In this document: positions 54,081-62,499 of the stretch, piece after piece
Layout: each line of letters starts with the position of its first letter
Position numbering within the stretch: the first letter of the stretch is position 1
Source: an uncultured Oscillospiraceae bacterium
GTDB lineage: Bacteria > Bacillota > Clostridia > Oscillospirales > Oscillospiraceae
Assembly: GCA_934646185.1 (NCBI GenBank)
Contig: CAKUEH010000001.1
Coordinates: forward strand, 124,001 to 188,000
Length of the DNA stretch: 64,000 bases
Reading direction: 5' to 3'
Position numbers and translations under genes: made by a program
The notes under the pieces: model-generated
What the model saw: the letters and a program-made list of their open reading frames with translations, nothing else
Told to the model about the DNA's origin: nothing
The model's database searches: none

Positions 54081-54091
54081 GTTTTCTGCCC

Positions 54092-54114
54092 TGACCCAAA
54101 CCGTGACCCAAACG
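54092..54114 (+). repeat. TGACCCAAAC pair left of the second att copy
   Basis: Two copies of TGACCCAAAC separated by CG. They lie about 110 bp before the tRNA fragment and match the tandem pair on the right of both att copies. Confidence 0.55.
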
Positions 54115-54225
54115 CGAAAAAATCAGGTGGATTTATCCGTACCGGAAAGGATACCACTGTGAAATTTTCCGAGCGGAAAGGCGCGGAAATGCCCTGAAAT
54201 GTCCGTGAAAAATACCCGACCAACC

Positions 54226-54270
54226 TTCGGGACCAAGAGGCCTCGGGTTCGAATCCCGACACTCCGACCA
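54226..54270 (+). repeat. Second att copy: 3' half of tRNA-Pro
   Basis: 45 nt identical to tRNA-Pro 29901-29945, from the anticodon loop to CCA. The 5' half is absent and replaced by unrelated sequence, so it is not a functional tRNA. It marks the far end of the island. The identity continues into the terminator hairpin and the integrase end. Confidence 0.92.
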
Positions 54271-54305
54271 AATCCGGCTGAAATCTTGCGGTTTCAGCCG
54301 GATTT
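54271..54305 (+). terminator. Duplicate of the tRNA-Pro terminator hairpin
   Basis: AATCCGGCTGAAA...TTTCAGCCGGATTTT, nearly the same as 29946-29981. It is part of the conserved block that follows each att copy. Confidence 0.75.
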
Positions 54306-54355
54306 TATTCATTTTCAGGACTTTTTTCGATGGAGAATTTTGTGACTTTTCCGTT

Positions 54356-54377
54356 TGACCCAAACGTGACCCAAACG
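54356..54377 (+). repeat. Tandem TGACCCAAACG pair right of the second att copy
   Basis: Exact counterpart of 30031-30052, at the same distance from the tRNA end. Candidate integrase arm-binding site. Confidence 0.55.
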
Positions 54378-54415
54378 GGAATCTGGAGCGGAAAGCGCCG
54401 GAAGCTAGAAAACGC

Positions 54416-54442
54416 CGCCTGCCGGAGCAGTTCCGGCAGGCG
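54416..54442 (-). terminator. Terminator of integrase copy 2
   Basis: CGCCTGCCGGA/TCCGGCAGGCG stem identical to that of copy 1, with GCGTTTTC following on the minus strand. Confidence 0.7.
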
Positions 54443-54470
54443 GCGTGCGCTTTTCTGTTCATTTTTTCCG

Positions 54471-55490
54471 TTATCCGACACTCGCCATGAAGCCGCTGAT
54501 CTTCTGCGCGGCTTCTTTTTTCATGCCTGCCGTGACGTGCGTGTACACGTCCAGCGAAAATTCCGCCGAAGCGTGACCGAGGATCTCCGCGACCGTTTTC
54601 GGGTCAATGCCGCTCTGGATTGCCAATGTCGAGAATGTATGTCGTAAATCGTGAAATCTGACATGTTCTTCGATCCCAGCTTTTTCGAGCAGTTTTTTGT
54701 GTATTCTTCCAACGCAGTCCGGCCCATACATCCCGCCGGTCTTGGGTGACGAGAACATATATGGGCTGAATGGGTGATTCTTTCGGTCTTCGACCAGCAG
54801 CCGGATTGCCTCGTCGCTGAGATAGATTTCACGAACCGAATTTTCCGTTTTCGGTTCTGTCACGACCAGTTCCCCCTTGCCGCGCGACACAGATTTGGAC
54901 ACGGTCAGCGTTTTCGTCTGCAAGTTCAGGTCGCTCCACAGCAGCGCCACCAGTTCCCCGCGCCGCAGTCCTGTGCTGAGTTCCAGATAGAACATCGGCA
55001 GGACGCCCCATTCCTCCGCCGCTTTCAGGTAATCTCGAATTTTATCCGGCGGAATGATCTGCATTTTCTTCTTCTCCTTTTTGGGCAGGCGGCAGCCGTT
55101 TGCCGGATTGTAGGGAATCAGCCGTTCTGTCACCGCCTGCTCGAAGCATTGCCGTAACATCGTGTGCAGTCCGCGAATCGTCTTGTTGCTGAGACTCAGA
55201 TCGTCCATATTTTCGTACCGCTGCACCCGCCCGCGTGCCTTGGCCTCGTTGTAGAACTTTTGGATTTGCAGCGTCGTGAGCGCCGCCAGTTTGATATTCC
55301 CAATATGCGGCACAATATGCCGGTCAATGTAGTTCTTGTAATATGCCGCCGTGGACGCGCGGACGGATGGCTTGGCGTAGTTCTCGTACCAGAGCTGCGC
55401 CCATTCGCCCACCGTGTAGTCGCGCCGCTTCGTTACATCGATCTTTTCAATTTCTTCCATCGCCTTTTGCAGTTTTTCCTTGCATTCGCG
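54471..55490 (-). pseudogene. Tyrosine integrase copy 2, N-terminus lost
   Basis: Matches integrase 1 from RECKEKLQKAMEE to the end, about 340 residues, with all catalytic residues (TGLRRGEL, HDLRHTF, LGHAS, DVYTHV). The first about 45 residues, including the AP2-like arm-binding region and the promoter, are replaced at about 55,490 by unrelated DNA leading into the pyr promoter. The frame continues a few codons (to 55523), but has no ribosome binding site there. Confidence 0.88.
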
Positions 55491-55516
55491 AATTCTGCCG
55501 AAAAAGCGAAAAAAAC

Positions 55517-55545
55517 TTGACAATCGCCGCGCGATCTTTTATAAT
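55517..55545 (+). promoter_or_regulatory. pyr operon promoter
   Basis: Perfect TTGACA (55517-55522) and TATAAT (55540-55545), 17 bp apart, 31 bp before pyrC. The leader of about 25 nt is too short for a PyrR attenuator, so regulation must differ from Bacillus. Confidence 0.85.
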
Positions 55546-55576
55546 GCACCGAGCGCCAAAACACAGGAGGTCAGTT

Positions 55577-56848
55577 ATGCGGATTTGTTTCAAGCATGCC
55601 CAGGTATGGAAAGACGGCTCGCTCCGTCCGGCAGATGTTCTTGTTTCAGACGGCAGAATTGTTTCTATTGGAGATCGTGTTTCCTGCTCCACGGATACTT
55701 TTTGTGTTGAAGTTCATAACGCAGTTATTTTTCCCGGTTTCGTTGATGTGCATGTCCATCTTCGTGAGCCGGGATTTTCTTATAAGGAGACGATCCGCAC
55801 CGGAACACTCGCGGCGGCGCACGGCGGATTTGCCCACGTGGCGGCGATGCCGAACCTGAACCCGGTGCCGGACTGCAAGGCGTCACTGGAAGAGGAGCTG
55901 CGCCGTATCCGGGAAAGCGCCTTCGTGCATGTGCACCCCTACGGCGCAATTTCCGTCGGGCAAAAGGGCGAGCAGCTGGCGGATCTGGACGCGATGGCCC
56001 CGGAAGTAATTGCATTTTCCGACGATGGAAAGGGCGTACAGTCGGAGAGTCTGATGCGCGAGGCGATGGAGCAGTGCAGAAGGCTTGGGAAAATTCTGGC
56101 CGCGCACTGCGAGGACAATAGCCTGCTTTGCGGCGGCTATATCCACGACGGCGCATATGCAAAGGCTCACAGCCACCGGGGCATTTGCTCCGAGAGCGAG
56201 TGGAGCCAGATTGCGCGCGATGTGCGCCTGGCAGAGGAGACAGGCTGTGCATATCATGTGTGCCACGTCTCCACGAAGGAAAGTGTTTCGATCATCCGGG
56301 AGGCAAAACGGCGCGGCGTAAATGTAACATGCGAGACAGGGCCGCATTATCTGGCCTTTACGGAGGATGATTTGCAGGAGGACGGACGGTTCAAGATGAA
56401 TCCGCCGCTCAGAAGCAGGGAAGACCGCGACGCGCTGATTGAGGGACTTCTGGACGGAACGATTGACATGATTGTGACCGATCACGCGCCACACAGCCGG
56501 GAAGAAAAAGCCCGCGGACTGGAAAAAAGCGCGATGGGCGTTGTGGGTCTGGAAACCTCCTTTGCCGCCTGCTACACAAGCTTAGTGAAGCCCGGCGTTC
56601 TGCCGCTCGGAAAGCTTGTGGATCTGATGCACGACGCGCCGATGCGCCGCTTTGGCTGCGGCACGGAGCTTGCCATCGGGCAGCCGGCAGATCTGACAGT
56701 CTTCAACCTGAGCGAGAGTTATGTAGTAGAGCCGGAACAGTTTTTGTCGATGGGTCGGGCAACGCCGTTTGCAGGCGTCACGCTCACCGGCGTATGCAAG
56801 ATGACAATGATTGATGGAAAGATCGTCTGGAAGGAGGAAACGCTTTGA
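55577..56848 (+). CDS. pyrC: Dihydroorotase (class I)
   Basis: Cyclises carbamoyl-aspartate to dihydroorotate. 423 residues, with zinc ligands in DVHVHLREPG (H59, H61), a histidine in AAHCEDN and the acid DHAPHSREEK. AGGAGG lies 6 bp before the ATG. The C-terminus (TMIDGKIVWKEE) is typical of PyrC/allantoinase; context decides for PyrC. It is the first gene of the operon, and its stop overlaps pyrK. Confidence 0.95.
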   Translation: MRICFKHAQVWKDGSLRPADVLVSDGRIVSIGDRVSCSTDTFCVEVHNAVIFPGFVDVHVHLREPGFSYKETIRTGTLAAAHGGFAHVAAMPNLNPVPDCKASLEEELRRIRESAFVHVHPYGAISVGQKGEQLADLDAMAPEVIAFSDDGKGVQSESLMREAMEQCRRLGKILAAHCEDNSLLCGGYIHDGAYAKAHSHRGICSESEWSQIARDVRLAEETGCAYHVCHVSTKESVSIIREAKRRGVNVTCETGPHYLAFTEDDLQEDGRFKMNPPLRSREDRDALIEGLLDGTIDMIVTDHAPHSREEKARGLEKSAMGVVGLETSFAACYTSLVKPGVLPLGKLVDLMHDAPMRRFGCGTELAIGQPADLTVFNLSESYVVEPEQFLSMGRATPFAGVTLTGVCKMTMIDGKIVWKEETL

Positions 56849-57573
56849 ACGAAGTACGCTTTACACTGACAGAAAACGCGCGGCTTGCGCCGAATGTGTA
56901 CCGGCTACGTTTGGCAGGGGACGCCTCGGCCATCACCGCGCCAGGACAGTTCCTGGAGCTCAGTATTCCGGGCTTTTTCCTCAGACGGCCGCTTTCCGTC
57001 TGCGACTGGGAGGACGGAAGTGTCACAATTTTATACCGCGCGGTCGGAGATGGCACAAGGGCGCTGGCCGAAATGAAGCCTGGTCAGACGATTGATGCGC
57101 TGTGCGGTCTTGGGAATGGATTTGACGTGACGGCGTGCGGAGAAAAGACGCTTGTGATCGGCGGGGGCATCGGCGTGCCGCCGATGTACAGCCTTGCAAA
57201 GAGGCTCCTTGCGGCTGGGAAAACACCGGCTGCAATTCTTGGATTTAATACGGCGAGCGAGATTTTCTACAAAGAAGAATTTGAAGCGCTTGGAATTGAG
57301 ACGATTCTTGCAACCGCCGATGGAAGCGCGGGTATCAAAGGCTTTGTAACAGATGCGCTGCCGGAAGCGTTTGACACATTCTGCGCCTGCGGACCGATGC
57401 CGATGCTGCGCGCGCTGTGCGCCAGGACGGAAAAGCCGGGCTTTTTGAGTCTGGAAGCGCGGATGGGCTGCGGCTTTGGCGCGTGCATGGGTTGCACCAT
57501 TGAGACAGCACATGGGCCGAAACGGGTCTGCAAGGAAGGACCCGTGTTCCGAAAGGAGGAACTGATATGGTGA
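56845..57573 (+). CDS. pyrK: Dihydroorotate dehydrogenase electron-transfer subunit
   Basis: Carries electrons from class 1B PyrD to NAD via FAD and a 2Fe-2S cluster. 242 residues: N-terminal FAD domain with FFLRRPLSVCDW, NAD-binding GGGIGVPPMYSLAK, and the cluster cysteines in RMGCGFGACMGCTIETAHGPKRVC. The start is TTG overlapping the pyrC stop (TTGA). It is followed directly by pyrD with a 7-bp overlap. Confidence 0.94.
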   Translation: MNEVRFTLTENARLAPNVYRLRLAGDASAITAPGQFLELSIPGFFLRRPLSVCDWEDGSVTILYRAVGDGTRALAEMKPGQTIDALCGLGNGFDVTACGEKTLVIGGGIGVPPMYSLAKRLLAAGKTPAAILGFNTASEIFYKEEFEALGIETILATADGSAGIKGFVTDALPEAFDTFCACGPMPMLRALCARTEKPGFLSLEARMGCGFGACMGCTIETAHGPKRVCKEGPVFRKEELIW

Positions 57574-58484
57574 GGGCAGCAGTTTCACTCTGCGGCATTG
57601 AGCTCGACAACCCCGTCATTCCGGCCAGCGGAACTTTTGGCTACGGGTACACGTTTGCAGAACTCTACGATATCGATTGCCTTGGAACCTTTTCCTTTAA
57701 AGGAACGACACGCGAGCAGCGCCTTGGAAACGCGCAGCCGCGCATTGCAGAGACGCCCGGCGGTATGCTCAACGCCGTGGGCCTGCAAAACCCGGGTGTG
57801 GACACGGTGATAGCAGAAGAGCTTCCGCGGCTCAAGCAGGTTTTTCACAAGCCGGTCATGGCGAATGTGAGCGGGTTTTCGATCGAAGAGTACGTTGAGG
57901 TCTGCCGGAAGCTTGACGCATGCGAGCAGGTCGGCTGGCTGGAAGTGAATATTTCCTGCCCGAACGTCCACGGCGGCGGCCTCGCCTTCGGAACGGATCC
58001 GAAAGCTGCTGCAAGCGTCACAAGGGCAGTAAAGGCTGCGGTCAAAAAGCCCGTTATTGTGAAGCTTTCTCCGAATGTCACAAGCATTGCGGATATCGCC
58101 AGGGCGTGCGAAGATGCGGGCGCGGATGCGGTGAGCTTAATCAACACGGTGCTTGGCATGCGCATCGACCTGCGCGCGAAGCGGCCGCTGCTGGCAAACA
58201 AAACGGGCGGCATGTCCGGTCCAGCAATTTTTCCGCTTGCCGTGCGGATGGTCTGGCAGGTCTATGAGGCGGTCAGAATTCCGATCATCGGCATGGGCGG
58301 CGTGACGCGCGCGGAAGATGTGCTGGAGCTGATGCTGGCCGGAGCAACGGCGGTGGAGGTCGGCGCGGCAAACTTGGTGAATCCCTATGCCTGCCGCGAT
58401 ATTGTCCGGGATCTTCCGCAGGCAATGCAGAACTACAACATACAGAATCTGAAAGATATCATAGGAGGTGCACACCATGGGTAA
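57567..58484 (+). CDS. pyrD: Dihydroorotate dehydrogenase, class 1B catalytic subunit
   Basis: FMN enzyme oxidising dihydroorotate to orotate. 305 residues; the catalytic Cys is C131 in EVNISCPNVHGGG, and FMN-binding regions are ANKTGGMSGPA and GMGGVTRAEDVLEL. Pairing with PyrK confirms class 1B (NAD-linked). AGGAGG precedes the ATG inside pyrK. Confidence 0.95.
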   Translation: MVRAAVSLCGIELDNPVIPASGTFGYGYTFAELYDIDCLGTFSFKGTTREQRLGNAQPRIAETPGGMLNAVGLQNPGVDTVIAEELPRLKQVFHKPVMANVSGFSIEEYVEVCRKLDACEQVGWLEVNISCPNVHGGGLAFGTDPKAAASVTRAVKAAVKKPVIVKLSPNVTSIADIARACEDAGADAVSLINTVLGMRIDLRAKRPLLANKTGGMSGPAIFPLAVRMVWQVYEAVRIPIIGMGGVTRAEDVLELMLAGATAVEVGAANLVNPYACRDIVRDLPQAMQNYNIQNLKDIIGGAHHG

Positions 58485-59175
58485 AGACGTAATCATCGCT
58501 CTGGATTTTGACAGCCGCGAAAAGACGCTGGCCTTTCTCGATCAGTTCACAGACCGCAAGCCGTTTGTGAAGATCGGCATGGAGCTGTTCTATGCCGAGG
58601 GTCCGTCCATCGTCCGCGAAATCAAGGCAAGGGGTCACAAAATCTTCCTGGACCTCAAGCTCCACGACATTCCGAACACAGTCAAAAAGGCGATGGCGGT
58701 GCTCTCGGCGCTTGATGTGGATATGGTGAACCTGCATGCGGCAGGCACGCGCGCGATGATGACAGCCGCTCTGGAGGGTCTTACCCGCGCAGACGGAACG
58801 AGACCGCTTCTTATTGCCGTTACGCAGCTGACCTCGACAAGCCAGCAGAGCATGGAAGATGAGATTGAAATTCACAAGGAGCTTTCCGAGGTCGTCATCG
58901 ACTACGCGAAAAACGCGGAGCTGGCGGGACTTGACGGCGTGGTCTGTTCGCCGCTGGAGGCAGGCAAGATTCATGAGGCCTGCGGCAAACACTTTGCCAC
59001 GGTCACACCCGGCATCCGCTTTGCAGACAGCAAGGCAGACGACCAGGTGCGCATCACAACTCCGGCACGCGCACGGGAGATTGGCTCTGACTACATTGTA
59101 GTTGGCCGTCCCATTACCCAGGCGGCCGACCCGGTTGCGGCGTATCTGCGGTGCGCAGAAGAGTTCGCGGGGTAA
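58477..59175 (+). CDS. pyrF: Orotidine 5'-phosphate decarboxylase
   Basis: Final step to UMP. 232 residues; the catalytic Asp-Lys motif is FLDLKLHDIPNT. The ATG with AGGAGGTG upstream overlaps the pyrD stop by 8 bp and is preferred over an ATG three codons earlier. A late PGIRFADSKADDQVRI and VVGRPIT bind phosphate. Confidence 0.95.
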   Translation: MGKDVIIALDFDSREKTLAFLDQFTDRKPFVKIGMELFYAEGPSIVREIKARGHKIFLDLKLHDIPNTVKKAMAVLSALDVDMVNLHAAGTRAMMTAALEGLTRADGTRPLLIAVTQLTSTSQQSMEDEIEIHKELSEVVIDYAKNAELAGLDGVVCSPLEAGKIHEACGKHFATVTPGIRFADSKADDQVRITTPARAREIGSDYIVVGRPITQAADPVAAYLRCAEEFAG

Positions 59176-59178
59176 GCG

Positions 59179-60489
59179 ATGCAGGAGCGTATCATTTTAT
59201 TCGATCTGGACGGCACGCTGACCGATTCCGGTCCCGGCATTATGAAGGCCTCGCAGTTTGCGCTGCGCGCGTATGGGGTGGAGAGAGACTGGCAGGAGCT
59301 TGACTTTTTTGTCGGGCCGCCGCTTGACGAGACGTTCGGTCAGTTTATGCCGAAAGAGGATATCCCGGGCGCGATTGACCAGTTCCGCGTGTACTACCAT
59401 GACGTCGGATGGTTAGAGAACGAGCCGTACCCGGGTGTGCGCGAGATGCTGGACACGCTGCAAAAAAACGGCTTTCGGCTGTTTGTGGCAACCTCGAAGC
59501 TCGAGAGCATGGCCGTGCAGGTGCTGGGGCATTTCGGCCTGGCGCCGTATTTTGAAGCGATCTGCGGCGCGCCGGGCGATAATACGCAGGCAGGAAAAAA
59601 GGTGAATGTAATCCGCGCGGCGCTGCAAAAAGCAGGCTGCACCGACCTTACGCAGGCGATGATTGTGGGCGACCGCAAGCACGATATCATTGGCGGCAAG
59701 CTGGCAGGCATCCGGACAGCCGGAATTTTGTACGGCTACGGAAGCCGGGAAGAGCTTGCGCAGGCAGGCGCAGATCTGATCTGCCGGACACCGGAGGAAT
59801 TTACGAAGATCATGTTATCAGAACAACAGGAGGACAAGCGCATGAACGCAACAGAACGCAAAATTGCAGAGGATTTACTTTCCATCCGCGCCGTGTTTTT
59901 CCGGCCGGACGAGCCGTTTACCTGGGCCAGCGGCATCAAGAGCCCGGTCTACTGCGACAATCGCCTGATTCTCACTGCACCCGATGTGCGCACGGAGGTG
60001 GAGACGGCGATCATGCAGACCATTGAGCGCGAATATCCGCAGGCGGAGGTGCTTATGGGCACGAGCACGGCAGGTATCGCGCACGCGGCCATTGTCGGAC
60101 ACATGATGAAGCTTCCAATGGGCTATGTCCGCGGCTCGAGCAAGGACCATGGCCGGCAGAACCAGATCGAAGGAAGACTTGAAAAGGGTCAGAAGGTCGT
60201 AGTGGTGGAGGACCTCATTTCCACCGGCGGAAGCGTTCTGGACGTGGTGAAGGTTCTGCGCGCGGCAGGCGCGGAGGTGCTCGGTGTGGTGAGCATCTTC
60301 ACCTACGGCATGAAAAAGGGTCTCGAGCGGCTGGCCGCGGCAAACGTGAAGAACGTGAGCCTGACAAATTTTGATGTGATCGCTGCTGTTGCAGCGGAGC
60401 AGAACTATATCAAGCAAGAAGACGTTGTCCGGCTGATTCAGTTCCGGAACAACCCCGCAGACGAATCCTGGATTGGAGGTAACAACTGA
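59179..60489 (+). CDS. pyrE: Fusion of HAD phosphatase and orotate phosphoribosyltransferase
   Basis: One reading frame of 436 residues. Residues 1-217 are a Gph-like HAD hydrolase: motif I FDLDGTLTDSG, motif II FVATSK, lysine motif QAGKK, motif IV VGDRKHDI. Residues 222-436 are a complete PyrE (MNATERKIAEDLLSIRAVFFRP; PRPP loop VVVEDLISTGGSVLD). Inside the frame, AGGAGG (59828-59833) lies 8 bp before the ATG at 59842, so free PyrE (215 residues) may also be made. Orotate plus PRPP gives OMP; the HAD substrate is unknown, perhaps a nucleotide or phosphosugar. Confidence 0.9.
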   Translation: MQERIILFDLDGTLTDSGPGIMKASQFALRAYGVERDWQELDFFVGPPLDETFGQFMPKEDIPGAIDQFRVYYHDVGWLENEPYPGVREMLDTLQKNGFRLFVATSKLESMAVQVLGHFGLAPYFEAICGAPGDNTQAGKKVNVIRAALQKAGCTDLTQAMIVGDRKHDIIGGKLAGIRTAGILYGYGSREELAQAGADLICRTPEEFTKIMLSEQQEDKRMNATERKIAEDLLSIRAVFFRPDEPFTWASGIKSPVYCDNRLILTAPDVRTEVETAIMQTIEREYPQAEVLMGTSTAGIAHAAIVGHMMKLPMGYVRGSSKDHGRQNQIEGRLEKGQKVVVVEDLISTGGSVLDVVKVLRAAGAEVLGVVSIFTYGMKKGLERLAAANVKNVSLTNFDVIAAVAAEQNYIKQEDVVRLIQFRNNPADESWIGGNN

Positions 60490-60490
60490 T

Positions 60491-61405
60491 ATGAACCATC
60501 TGATTGACATTTTGCAGCTGAGCACGCAGGAAATCGACGAGCTGGTCGAAAAGGCCAAGGATATCATCGCAAACCCCGAGGCATATGCCCACAAGTGCGA
60601 CGGTAAAATTCTGGCCACGCTCTTCTTTGAGCCCTCAACCCGTACAAGACTGAGCTTTGAATCGGCCATGCTGAGCCTGGGCGGTAAGACACTTGGCTTC
60701 TCGTCCGCTAACAGCTCTTCCGCAGCAAAGGGCGAGAGCGTAGCGGATACGGTGCGCACGGTCAGCTGCTACGCAGACATCATTGCCATGCGCCACCCGA
60801 AGGAGGGCGCGCCGCTTGTCGCTTCGATGCGCTCGGAGGTTCCGGTCATCAACGCAGGCGACGGCGGACACAACCATCCGACCCAGACGCTCACAGACCT
60901 TCTGACAATCAACCGCGAAAAGGGCCGCTTCAACGATCTGACGGTCGGCTTCTGCGGAGACCTCAAGTTTGGACGCACGGTCCATTCGCTCATCAGCGCA
61001 CTCAGCCGCTACACCGGCATCAAGTTTGTGCTTGTCTCGCCGGAGGAGCTGAAACTGCCGAGCTATGTGAAAAACGAGGTCATCAAGAAGAACAACATCC
61101 CCTATGAGCAGACGACCGATCTGGAATCCGTGATGCCGGAGCTCGACATTCTCTACATGACCCGCGTGCAGCGCGAGCGCTTCTTCAACGAGGAAGACTA
61201 TCTGCGTCTGAAAGACAGCTATATCCTGACGCCGGAAAAGCTCAAAAACGCGAAGCAGGATCTTTGCATCATGCACCCGCTGCCCCGTGTCAATGAAATT
61301 TCCGTCGCGGTCGACGACGACCCGAGAGCCTGCTATTTCAAGCAGGTTCGCAACGGCCGGTATATCCGCATGGCTCTGATTATGAAGATGCTTGGTATCG
61401 AATAA
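60491..61405 (+). CDS. pyrB: Aspartate carbamoyltransferase catalytic subunit
   Basis: Condenses carbamoyl phosphate and aspartate. 304 residues with the carbamoyl-phosphate motif FFEPSTRTRLSFE, HPTQTLTDLLTI and a C-terminal MHPLPRVNEI. The ATG is 1 bp after the pyrE stop, with GGAGG upstream. The regulatory subunit gene follows, so it probably forms a PyrBI holoenzyme. Confidence 0.96.
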   Translation: MNHLIDILQLSTQEIDELVEKAKDIIANPEAYAHKCDGKILATLFFEPSTRTRLSFESAMLSLGGKTLGFSSANSSSAAKGESVADTVRTVSCYADIIAMRHPKEGAPLVASMRSEVPVINAGDGGHNHPTQTLTDLLTINREKGRFNDLTVGFCGDLKFGRTVHSLISALSRYTGIKFVLVSPEELKLPSYVKNEVIKKNNIPYEQTTDLESVMPELDILYMTRVQRERFFNEEDYLRLKDSYILTPEKLKNAKQDLCIMHPLPRVNEISVAVDDDPRACYFKQVRNGRYIRMALIMKMLGIE

Positions 61406-61420
61406 GGGAGGTTCTGAAAG

Positions 61421-61843
61421 ATGATTATTGATGCAATTTCCAATGGCATTGTTATTGACCACATTACTGCCGGTAAGGCCATGTATTTATATAAGGTACT
61501 GGAGCTTGACAAGCTCGATTGCTCGGTGGCGCTGCTCAAAAACGTTGTCAGCAATAAGCTTGGCCGCAAGGACATCATCAAAATTGACCGCATTCTGGAT
61601 CTGGACTGGGACGTGATCGGCTATGTTGACCCGGGCATTACGGTGAACTTCATCAAGGACGGCAAGCAGGTGGAAAAGCGCCAGCTCAAGCTCCCGACGC
61701 GGATCAAAAATGTCATCCACTGCAAAAACCCGCGCTGCATAACCTCCGTGGAACAGGAGCTTCCGCAGATATTCACGCTGACCGACCCGGCGACACGCAC
61801 ATACCGCTGCCTGTACTGCGAGGCAAAGGCAGAAAACGTCTGA
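61421..61843 (+). CDS. pyrI: Aspartate carbamoyltransferase regulatory subunit
   Basis: Binds CTP/ATP and controls PyrB. 140 residues: an N-terminal allosteric domain (IDHITAGKAMYLYKVLEL) and a C-terminal zinc domain with cysteines in CKNPRC and CLYCEAKAENV. GGGAGG precedes the ATG, 15 bp after pyrB. Last gene of the operon. Confidence 0.95.
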   Translation: MIIDAISNGIVIDHITAGKAMYLYKVLELDKLDCSVALLKNVVSNKLGRKDIIKIDRILDLDWDVIGYVDPGITVNFIKDGKQVEKRQLKLPTRIKNVIHCKNPRCITSVEQELPQIFTLTDPATRTYRCLYCEAKAENV

Positions 61844-61865
61844 TTGAAAGAATAGTAAAACACAG

Positions 61866-61892
61866 CCACCGGCTTCGCCGGTGGTTGTTCTT
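61866..61892 (+). terminator. pyr operon terminator
   Basis: CCACCGGC-TTC-GCCGGTGG stem followed by TTGTTCTT, 22 bp after the pyrI stop. Confidence 0.8.
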
Positions 61893-61987
61893 ATGCGGGC
61901 ATAGCCCTCTATTCCTCGCGGACGCGTTAAACGCGTAATTCTTTCTGCCAGCCGCGAGCGGACTGCATCCATCTGTTTTTGTACCGT

Positions 61988-62499
61988 CTAATTGTTGAGG
62001 TAGCTAAAGCAGAACCAGAAGCCGTCGCGCACGAGTAGTTTTTGCCGCAGAGCATCGGCTTTTTCCGTCTCGCTGTGCGCTTCCAACAGTACGCACAAAC
62101 CATAAGCCGTCATGGCAAACTGCAGATCGTCCTCTTCCGCGTCCAGCTCCGCCAGCATATCCTCTATCGGCGCAAAGCCAGCCGCCGCGCGCATAGCTTT
62201 CTCATACGCCGTGTGGTGCCCGACGTACATATCCGGGCGGTAATGCTGCTGCAAGGTCTTTTGCTCCTCGTCCGCTTGCCCCGCACGAAGCTGCGAGAGT
62301 ACCAGCCAGTAAACATCCGCAATATACATATCGTCGTCCTGCGGCGCGATGGCGAGCGCACCAGCAAAGGCGGCGGTCGCCGCATCATAGTTTTGCAGCA
62401 TATACTGCGCCATACCAACGCGGTAGCGCGACTCGACGCTCACGCCGTCCGCCTGTTCGCAGCGGGTATAATCCGCGAGCGCCTGCTTAAATTGCAGCG
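61988..62499 (-). pseudogene. TPR-protein C-terminal fragment
   Basis: About 165 codons with TPR-like helices (SVESRYRVGMAQYMLQNYDAATAAFAGALAIAP and the following repeat). The frame has no own start; upstream it runs into integrase DNA (in a wrong frame) at about 62,500, so the N-terminal part was lost at the junction. Function unknown. Confidence 0.65.

Noticed and set aside
54226..54270. A second tRNA-Pro gene
   Set aside because: Only the 3' half is present; acceptor 5' strand and D arm are missing.
55485..55497. GAATTC at the integrase 2 junction as a cloning scar
   Set aside because: A GAATTC also lies near the other junction, but inside conserved integrase sequence rather than at the break, and others occur in normal genes; the site is not proof of a cloning artefact.
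55546..55576. PyrR-type attenuator in the pyr leader
   Set aside because: The leader between the start point and pyrC is about 25 nt, too short for the anti-terminator/terminator set.
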